The position numbers were made by a program, and so were the translations under genes. A stretch of 9,758 bases of DNA from Salinisphaera sp. UBA6602 (GTDB taxonomy: Bacteria; Pseudomonadota; Gammaproteobacteria; Nevskiales; Salinisphaeraceae), in contig DJIE01000201.1 of NCBI GenBank assembly GCA_002433465.1, forward strand, positions 1-9,758, written 5' to 3'. Below, piece after piece: positions 1-4,769 of this stretch. The notes beneath the pieces were generated by a model. That model worked only from the letters and a program-made list of their open reading frames with translations, did no database searches and was not told the DNA's origin. The stretch's first letter is position 1. Every line of letters starts with the position of its first letter.

Positions 1-500
1 TGCAGATCGATCGCCAGGCTCTGGCGCGAACGTCCGGCGATAATGGGCACGAGCAGGCTGTAGGCCAGTGCGGCGAGCATCGGCCAGCCCGGCCAGTCCG
101 GCAATGGCTGTGACCAAAGCGTGCCTAATGCCGGATGCTTGAGCACGATCAGGCCGCGCAGCGCGACATAAAGCAGATACAGGCCCATCGCCGAAAGGGC
201 CAGGGCGCCGCTCAGGAATGCAATGGTGCCGGCACGATAGAAACCGTAGGGAAAGCGTGGCGTCGGCCGCAGGTTCTCGACCCGGCAGGCGACAATAAAA
301 GCGAGCGGTGGCAACAGCGCCCACAGGCTTTTCAGCCAGATCGCGGTCAGCGCCTGGGCCGTACCCAAGGCCGCGTAGAGCGCGGCGACCACGCTCATAC
401 GCAGTATCAGGGTCAGCCATTCGATACGCAGGGCGCGTTGCAGTGCCCGGTGCTTGTGCGCGGGCAGGCTGCTCGGCGTGCGCGGCTGATGCGGGGTCAT
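1..500 (-). CDS. Cation diffusion facilitator (CDF) family transporter, N-terminal part (cut by window edge)
   Basis: The minus strand is open from an ATG at 498-500 to the left edge, giving 166 residues with no stop, so the C-terminal part lies outside. About four hydrophobic segments are visible (roughly residues 29-52, 57-73, 89-115 and 139-156). The hallmark is a FPYGFYRAG stretch at residues 83-91, which matches the conserved FPYGYHRA segment after TM2 of a known CDF subfamily, followed by a typical TM3 and a loop reading KHPALG where relatives have EHPTIG. CDF proteins export divalent cations (Zn, Co, Fe, Mn) across the inner membrane by proton antiport. Oddity: relatives carry an acidic pair (AWIED) in TM2, while this protein reads AIWLKS at residues 53-58, so the expected TM2 metal ligand is absent. 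Its start lies 40 bp after the stop of the upstream transpeptidase gene, so the two are probably cotranscribed. No strong Shine-Dalgarno precedes this ATG. The family call is confident; substrate and activity are unknown. Confidence 0.8.
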   Translation of the reverse strand, partial: MTPHQPRTPSSLPAHKHRALQRALRIEWLTLILRMSVVAALYAALGTAQALTAIWLKSLWALLPPLAFIVACRVENLRPTPRFPYGFYRAGTIAFLSGALALSAMGLYLLYVALRGLIVLKHPALGTLWSQPLPDWPGWPMLAALAYSLLVPIIAGRSRQSLAIDL

Positions 501-540
501 GCGTGGCTGCGGGCGTGATCGACCAGCGCGTTCAATCCGG

Positions 541-1068
541 CTACGGATAGATATGAATACGGGTGCCGTCGTAGACGCGGTCCCAGATCGTATCGATCGC
601 CTGATTGGATACGGCGATACAGCCGTTGGTCCAGTCGCCCTCGCGCTCGCGGTCGTCATAGTCCGGCTGGCCGTGGATCATGATCAGATCGCCGGGGTCT
701 ACGCCGCGGGCGTCGGCGTCCTCGCGATCGCGCGCGTTCGGGTAGGAGATATGGATCGAGCGGTGAAAGATGCTGTCCGGATTGCGCCAGTCCAGGTAAT
801 ACAGCCCTTCGGGCGTGCGATTGTCGCCGCGCTTGCGTTTGGTGCCGATCGGGTTCTTGCCGAGGGCGATGGGGAACTGCTCGACCATCTCGCCGTTGGC
901 ATAGAGATACATCACCCGGTTGGCCTTCATGACCACCACCAGATCGACCGGCGGTTTGAAGTCGTCGTCGAATTCGTCCTGGGCCAGGGCCACGGCCGGC
1001 GCCACGAGCGCGAGCAGCACGAGCGTACAAAGCAGCAGACGAATATGAGAAGTCGCGTTCAAGCGCAT
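541..1068 (-). CDS. Secreted L,D-transpeptidase-fold (YkuD) family protein
   Basis: The protein is 175 residues when read from the ATG at 1066-1068. This start places a clean signal peptide at the N-terminus: basic residues, a hydrophobic core at residues 11-28, and a probable cleavage site near ALA-Q at 27-30. An upstream in-frame ATG at 1155 would put 29 charged residues in front of it and is less likely. The YkuD catalytic signature is present: MIHG with His132, then WTNGCIAVSN with the nucleophile Cys150. The spacing and the TNGC form resemble the small E. coli YafK/DpaA branch. Enzymes of this fold make or cut meso-DAP cross-links in the periplasm, or attach or release the Braun lipoprotein; which reaction applies here cannot be decided from sequence. 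The stretch between His and Cys is rich in Asp, Arg and Glu. It is transcribed away from the isocitrate dehydrogenase gene and is followed by the CDF transporter gene. Confidence 0.88.
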   Translation of the reverse strand: MRLNATSHIRLLLCTLVLLALVAPAVALAQDEFDDDFKPPVDLVVVMKANRVMYLYANGEMVEQFPIALGKNPIGTKRKRGDNRTPEGLYYLDWRNPDSIFHRSIHISYPNARDREDADARGVDPGDLIMIHGQPDYDDREREGDWTNGCIAVSNQAIDTIWDRVYDGTRIHIYP

Positions 1069-1089
1069 GGTCGGCTCGTGTTGGTAATC

Positions 1090-1125
1090 GAATTGCGCGC
1101 CGTGGCGCGCCCTACGACGCAATTC
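1090..1125. promoter_or_regulatory. Overlapping inverted repeats in the divergent intergenic region
   Basis: A perfect 8-bp inverted repeat, GAATTGCG (1090-1097) and CGCAATTC (1118-1125), is separated by 20 bp. Overlapping it is a second perfect 7-bp repeat, GCGCGCC (1095-1101) and GGCGCGC (1104-1110). The two share bases 1095-1097, so as RNA hairpins they would be mutually exclusive. The element lies 22 bp upstream of the transpeptidase start codon, within the 195-bp region between two divergent genes, a natural place for an operator or a leader structure. No regulator family is recognised. The dyads are seen in the sequence; the function is inferred. Confidence 0.35.
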
Positions 1126-1183
1126 TGCCGCGCGCTGCGTACGGGTGCCAGTCATTACGTGGCCATGCCCGACGGCGATGCGG

Positions 1184-1192
1184 TGCTAGGAT
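1184..1192 (+). promoter_or_regulatory. Candidate extended -10 promoter for the isocitrate dehydrogenase gene
   Basis: The sequence TGCTAGGAT fits an extended -10 (TGn followed by a hexamer matching TATAAT at four of six positions). No good -35 hexamer lies 16-18 bp upstream, which extended -10 promoters can tolerate. It would give a leader of roughly 65 nt before the ATG at 1264. A short match like this can occur by chance. Confidence 0.3.
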
Positions 1193-1263
1193 GAGGTCAG
1201 CAGGAGGCCGAGTCCACAGCTATGGGCCGCGCCCCGATATTTTCCAAGCTTAGAGGATTCGCC

Positions 1264-2277
1264 ATGAGCAAAACGCCGGTCACAGTCATCAAGGGCGACG
1301 GTATCGGCCCGGATATCGTCAATGCCGCGCTGCGGGTACTCGACCGCCTGGATACCGGGTTCGAGTACGAGGAAGTCATCGTGGGCCAGGCGGCGCTCGA
1401 CGCGGGCGAGTCCGACGTGATGCCGGAGTCGGCGCTGAAATCGATCGAACGCACCGGCCTGGTGCTCAAGGGCCCGGTCACCACCCCCTCCGGCAAGGGC
1501 TATCGCTCGGTCAATGTGGCCATGCGCAAGCATTTCGACCTGTATGCCAACGTTCGGCCCACGCTGTCGATGCCCGGTACGCAGTCGCGCTACAACAACC
1601 TCGATATCATCACCGTGCGCGAGAACACCGGCGGCATGTATTCCGGTCAGGGCCAGAAGGTCTCGGAAGACGGCAACCGTGCCGAGGCGCTGTCGGTGAT
1701 CACCCGCTCCGAATGCGAGCGCATCATTCGCTTCGCCTTCGATATGGCGCGGGCGCGCGGCCGTCGCAAGGTCACGCTGGCGCACAAGGCCAACATCATG
1801 AAATCGACCTCCGGGCTGTTTCTGGAGGTGGGGCGCCAGATATCGGAGGAATACGACGATATCGAACACGACGAGGTGATCGTCGACGCCTGTGCGATGA
1901 AGTTGGTCATGCACCCCGAGCGCTTCGACGTCATCGTCACCACCAATCTGTTCGGGGATATTCTCTCCGATCTGTGTGCCGGTCTGATCGGCGGGCTCGG
2001 GCTCGCGCCCGGCGCGAATATCGGTGAAACCTGTGCCATGTTCGAAGCCGTGCACGGCAGTGCGCCGGATATCGCGGGTAAGGGCATTGCCAATCCGACG
2101 TCCGTCATTCTCGCCGCCGCGCTCATGCTCGAACACGTAGACCAGGCCGAGAACGCCAACCGGCTGCGCCGCGCCGTGCGCTCGGTGGTTGCCGAGCACG
2201 ATCGCGTGACGCCCGACCTGGGCGGCAATGCCACCACCGAGCGCTTTACCGATGCGGTGATTGAACGGCTCGGATAA
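1264..2277 (+). CDS. NAD-dependent isocitrate dehydrogenase (isocitrate/isopropylmalate dehydrogenase family)
   Basis: This 337-residue beta-decarboxylating dehydrogenase would convert isocitrate to 2-oxoglutarate in the TCA cycle. The ATG at 1264 is chosen because AGAGGA (1252-1257) sits 6 bp upstream and the mature-like N-terminus begins there (MSKTPVTVIKGDGIGPD); an earlier ATG at 1222 would add 14 unconserved residues. Substrate choice is read from SVNVAMR with Ser82, Asn84 and Arg88, followed by Arg98 and Arg119: the Ser-x-Asn-x-x-x-Arg pattern binds the gamma-carboxylate of isocitrate, unlike isopropylmalate dehydrogenase. The catalytic Tyr126 and Lys175 and the metal aspartates Asp208, Asp232 and Asp236 are present. 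The cofactor loop reads APDIAG (Asp269-Ile270), where NADP enzymes such as E. coli Icd have Lys-Tyr, so NAD is expected. The length suits short NAD-IDHs rather than the approximately 416-residue NADP enzyme. The REN segment reads RENTGG rather than the more usual RENTEG. Homoisocitrate dehydrogenase is a less likely alternative. The gene appears monocistronic. Confidence 0.88.
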   Translation: MSKTPVTVIKGDGIGPDIVNAALRVLDRLDTGFEYEEVIVGQAALDAGESDVMPESALKSIERTGLVLKGPVTTPSGKGYRSVNVAMRKHFDLYANVRPTLSMPGTQSRYNNLDIITVRENTGGMYSGQGQKVSEDGNRAEALSVITRSECERIIRFAFDMARARGRRKVTLAHKANIMKSTSGLFLEVGRQISEEYDDIEHDEVIVDACAMKLVMHPERFDVIVTTNLFGDILSDLCAGLIGGLGLAPGANIGETCAMFEAVHGSAPDIAGKGIANPTSVILAAALMLEHVDQAENANRLRRAVRSVVAEHDRVTPDLGGNATTERFTDAVIERLG

Positions 2278-2283
2278 TCGCGC

Positions 2284-2346
2284 CGCGGCCGGTGCCGGTA
2301 CGCCGCTGTGGCTGGCCGGCGTTACGCACACGCGGCACCGGCTGCG
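2284..2346 (+). terminator. Long stem-loop just after isocitrate dehydrogenase stop (possible terminator or 3' stabiliser)
   Basis: Bases 2284-2297 pair with 2333-2346 over 14 bp with a single G-U pair (2287/2343). Inside the loop a second 6-bp stem, ACGCCG (2300-2305) with CGGCGT (2317-2322), can form. It starts 7 nt after the TAA stop codon. No U-tract follows, so it is not a classical intrinsic terminator; an RNA 3'-end protecting structure or a Rho-associated stem is as likely. Confidence 0.4.
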
Positions 2347-2374
2347 ATCGGTTCGGGTCTGTCAGCCCGGCACC

Positions 2375-2401
2375 AGAACAGCCGGCTGCGTCGGCTGTTC
2401 T
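2375..2401 (+). terminator. Perfect 10-bp hairpin, terminator-like but without U-tract
   Basis: AGAACAGCCG (2375-2384) and CGGCTGTTCT (2392-2401) are exact reverse complements around a 7-nt loop. The left arm overlaps a second perfect palindrome, CAGCCGGCTG (2379-2388), because CGGCTG is repeated directly at 2383 and 2392, so two folds compete. Downstream bases on either strand are not T-rich. It could end the isocitrate dehydrogenase transcript with Rho, or be an operator. The pairing is certain; the role is inferred. Confidence 0.4.
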
Positions 2402-2442
2402 CTACACCATAGAAAATAGACGACGGCATCTGTGCGTGGTTT

Positions 2443-2470
2443 CGTCCAGCGGCTTGGCGGCCGCTGGACG
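2443..2470. repeat. Perfect 11-bp inverted repeat (strong hairpin)
   Basis: CGTCCAGCGGC (2443-2453) and GCCGCTGGACG (2460-2470) are exact reverse complements separated by a 6-nt loop TTGGCG. It is the most stable short hairpin in the window by inspection. It differs in sequence from the two hairpins before it, so the three are not copies of one repeat family. It could be a terminator without U-tract, a leader structure of the downstream operon, or a protein-binding dyad. Confidence 0.4.
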
Positions 2471-2501
2471 CGGCGCCAACGCTTGCGTATGGGCGTGTTA
2501 G

Positions 2502-2533
2502 CAACCCAGACAGAAGATTCTGATGCCGGGTTG
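2502..2533. promoter_or_regulatory. Nested dyad upstream of the GGDEF/EAL-kaiC-kaiB operon
   Basis: CAACCC (2502-2507) pairs with GGGTTG (2528-2533), enclosing a second near-palindrome CAGAAGATTCTG (2511-2522) whose arms CAGAA and TTCTG are complementary. It lies 165-196 bp before the operon's first start codon, so it could be an operator or part of a structured leader. No regulator is recognised. Confidence 0.25.
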
Positions 2534-2574
2534 ATCCGATCGGCGTAGCCGGGATCGTTACAACGCGAGTAAGC

Positions 2575-2587
2575 TGTTTTTAAAACA
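2575..2587. promoter_or_regulatory. AT-rich dyad, possible promoter/operator patch of the operon
   Basis: TGTTTT (2575-2580) and AAAACA (2582-2587) form a perfect dyad around one T. It is a conspicuous AT island in GC-rich surroundings, 110 bp before the GGDEF/EAL start codon. A weak TTGATC (2531-2536) lies upstream, but I could not pair it with a good -10 at proper spacing. The assignment as a promoter region rests on position and base composition only. Confidence 0.22.
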
Positions 2588-2697
2588 AGCCGGCCTACGT
2601 CGGGCTCGACGCCGGGCGCATGGGAAGGCAGATAAAGGCGGTACCGGCAACGACCCGCTGCGACCGACATTCTATGCGACAGCTGAGCGGGGAGCGC

Positions 2698-4758
2698 ATG
2701 AGCGATTTTCATTATCTCGCCGGGCACAGCCCGGCTGCGCTCGTGCTCGCGAAGATGGCCGGTGAGATCATCGAGGCCAACGACTCGGCCTGCCGCTTGC
2801 TGGGGCGAACGCGTCAACAGCTGGCAGAAGTGGCCGGCGAGGATTGGTTGCAACGCGCCGGTGACACGCTTTCCCGCATGACCGGCGATGCATGCGCGGC
2901 GGTCGAGGTGATGTTGCGGCATCACGACGGCTTCGTGTTCAGCGCGCAGATGGCCGGGCACGTTTTCGATCATCCCGTACATGGTCAAATCGCGAGCCTG
3001 GTGCTGCGTTCGAGCGTGACGCTCGCAGACGGTGCGGGCATCGCCCAGGCGGCGCTGGATCACATCGAGGAGGCGGCGGTTCTGCTCGACGCCGAGGCAC
3101 GCATTCGTGCGCTGAACCCGGCCTACAGCCGGATCACCGGCTACGACGATGTCGAGGCGTTGGGCGCACCGATCCAGCTTGGCGAAACAGACGAGGCGCA
3201 GGCGTTCGCGCGCGGTCTGGTCGAACGGCTCGAGCCTGGCCAGCGATGGAGTGGCGAGGTGCGCTGTCGGCGTCGCGACGGTGAACCGTATCCCGCATAC
3301 GTCAAGATCACGGCGCTGTTGCCGGGCAGCGGTGAGGATACGGCCCGATTCGTGGTGATCTTTCGCGACCTGTCCGTGAAGGAGGCCTACGAGGCGCGCA
3401 TCGATTATCTGGCCCATTACGATACGCTGACCGGGCTGGCCAACCGAACGCTGATCGAAAAACGTGCCGAGCTGGCGCGTATCGAAGTCGAACGCGACGG
3501 GCGCCATCTGGCGCTGATGTTTCTCGACCTTGACGGCTTCAAGGCGGTCAACGACTCGCTGGGCCATGCGGTTGGCGACGAGCTGCTGTGCCATGTGGCA
3601 GAACGCCTGCGCGCCGCGGTGGGCGCCAGCGATGTGGTCGCGCGTCAGGGCGGTGATGAATTCGTCATTCTGCTCGATTCCATCGCCAGACCGGAGGATG
3701 CGGCACAGGTGGCCACCCGGATTCAGGAAATGCTGCGGGTGCCGCTCACGCTCAACGACCAGGCCGTGTTCACCACCGCCAGTATCGGGATCAGTTGTTA
3801 CCCCGACGACAGTCGAGATCTGCACACCCTGTTGCGCAACGCCGATCTTGCGATGTATCGGGCCAAGCGTCAGGGGCATGGACGTTATGTGTTCTATCGC
3901 CCCGAAATGGATGCCAACGCGCACTGGATGCTGCAGCTGCGCAATAACCTGCACCGGGCGCTCGAACGCCGCGAGTTCCATGTCTACTACCAGCCGTTCG
4001 TCGATGTGGACACGGGGGCGGTGACCGGTATCGAGGCATTGCTTCGCTGGCAGAACGCCGAACTGGGCATGGTTTCGCCCGCGGACTTCATACCGATTGC
4101 CGAGGAGATCGGTCTCATTGTCGAAATTGGCCAGTGGGTACTGCGCGAGGCTTGTCATGAGCTGCAGCGCCTGCATGAGCGCGGCTACGATCATCTGCGC
4201 GTGGCGGTAAACCTGTCCGCGCGCCAGTTTCGCCAAACTGATCTGGTGGAGCAGATCGCGGCCGTGCTCGAGGAGACCGGGCTGGCGGGCCGTCATCTCG
4301 AGCTCGAAATAACCGAAACCGTGCTCATGGAACAGGCCGGCGCCACCCTGGACACGCTCCATGCGCTGCAGGCCCTGGGGGTGGCGGTGGCGCTCGACGA
4401 CTTCGGGACCGGCTACTCGTCGCTGAGCTATCTACGCCAGTTTCCAATCACCTATCTCAAAGTGGACAAGTCCTTCGTCGACGGCATCCCTGCCGAAAAG
4501 GGCGACCTGACCATCACCCGCACGATCGTGGCGATGGCGCGCAGCCTTGATATCCGGGTGACCGCGGAAGGCGTGGAAACGCCGGCGCAGCGCAAATGGT
4601 TGCGCCACTGGCACTGTGAAGAGGCGCAAGGCTATCTCTACAGCCTGCCGCTCGCAGCAGGGGATCTTGAGTGGCTGCTCTACAACCACGACTTGTTGCC
4701 CGTGGATGGTGAAACCGGCAATCTGACAGACGATCCGTCGTCCGTACTCGAGGAATAG
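2698..4758 (+). CDS. PAS-PAS-GGDEF-EAL cyclic-di-GMP synthase/phosphodiesterase
   Basis: A 686-residue cytosolic protein with no signal peptide or membrane segment. Order of domains: PAS-like sensor (about 5-105), second PAS (about 117-228, with NPAYSRITGY at 140-149), GGDEF (about 236-400), EAL (about 415-670). The GGDEF active site is intact (GGDEF at 318-322, metal-site FLDLDGF at 275-281). The product-inhibition site RxxD five residues before it reads GASD (309-312), so the Arg is lost. The EAL domain keeps every key motif: EAL 446-448, Asn505, EITE around 537-540, DDFGTGYSS at 567-575, Lys588, Glu624 and Gln644. Both synthesis of c-di-GMP from two GTP and hydrolysis to pGpG are therefore possible; in many such hybrids EAL activity dominates and GGDEF acts as a GTP sensor. 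The ATG at 2698 follows a GGGGAG only 3 bp upstream; ATGs at 2674 and 2620 are alternatives. It stops 5-11 bp before kaiC, so it is the first gene of the Kai operon. Confidence 0.93.
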   Translation: MSDFHYLAGHSPAALVLAKMAGEIIEANDSACRLLGRTRQQLAEVAGEDWLQRAGDTLSRMTGDACAAVEVMLRHHDGFVFSAQMAGHVFDHPVHGQIASLVLRSSVTLADGAGIAQAALDHIEEAAVLLDAEARIRALNPAYSRITGYDDVEALGAPIQLGETDEAQAFARGLVERLEPGQRWSGEVRCRRRDGEPYPAYVKITALLPGSGEDTARFVVIFRDLSVKEAYEARIDYLAHYDTLTGLANRTLIEKRAELARIEVERDGRHLALMFLDLDGFKAVNDSLGHAVGDELLCHVAERLRAAVGASDVVARQGGDEFVILLDSIARPEDAAQVATRIQEMLRVPLTLNDQAVFTTASIGISCYPDDSRDLHTLLRNADLAMYRAKRQGHGRYVFYRPEMDANAHWMLQLRNNLHRALERREFHVYYQPFVDVDTGAVTGIEALLRWQNAELGMVSPADFIPIAEEIGLIVEIGQWVLREACHELQRLHERGYDHLRVAVNLSARQFRQTDLVEQIAAVLEETGLAGRHLELEITETVLMEQAGATLDTLHALQALGVAVALDDFGTGYSSLSYLRQFPITYLKVDKSFVDGIPAEKGDLTITRTIVAMARSLDIRVTAEGVETPAQRKWLRHWHCEEAQGYLYSLPLAAGDLEWLLYNHDLLPVDGETGNLTDDPSSVLEE

Positions 4759-4769
4759 GCCCTTTGTCC

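Larger units (their letters stand above)
2278..2697. other. 420-bp intergenic region without a credible gene, rich in inverted repeats
   Basis: I see no convincing coding sequence here; the short open frames lack a ribosome site and recognisable protein features. The stretch carries three separate strong stem-loops (2284-2346, 2375-2401, 2443-2470), a nested dyad (2502-2533) and an AT-rich patch at 2575-2587 just upstream of the GGDEF/EAL-kaiC-kaiB operon. It must contain the 3' end of the isocitrate dehydrogenase transcript and the promoter of the operon. No c-di-GMP riboswitch core or other known riboswitch was recognised by eye. Confidence 0.6.

Noticed and set aside
499..1194. Plus-strand open frame of 231 codons opposite the transpeptidase gene
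   Set aside because: The minus strand encodes a signal peptide and the HG...TNGC catalytic motif in the same place; the plus-strand product resembles nothing known to me.
1186..2331. Minus-strand open frame of 381 codons opposite the isocitrate dehydrogenase gene
   Set aside because: Same GC-rich shadow effect; the plus-strand frame has a ribosome site and complete catalytic motifs.
2292..2501. Small open frame of 69 codons in the intergenic region
   Set aside because: It runs across three strong hairpins, lacks a ribosome site and has no protein-like features.
2598..2615. CGTCG/CGACG hairpin with flanking CCGG arms before the GGDEF/EAL start
   Set aside because: Five-base stems of this kind are frequent by chance in such GC-rich DNA.
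2503..2697. Possible c-di-GMP (GEMM) riboswitch upstream of the GGDEF/EAL gene
   Set aside because: I looked for the conserved GEMM core and tetraloop-receptor pattern and could not find them; the dyads present do not fit.
2362..4362. Minus-strand open frame of 666 codons opposite the GGDEF/EAL gene
   Set aside because: It is antisense to a gene with perfect GGDEF and EAL motifs, has no recognisable domain, and long antisense frames are expected in GC-rich DNA with strong third-position bias.
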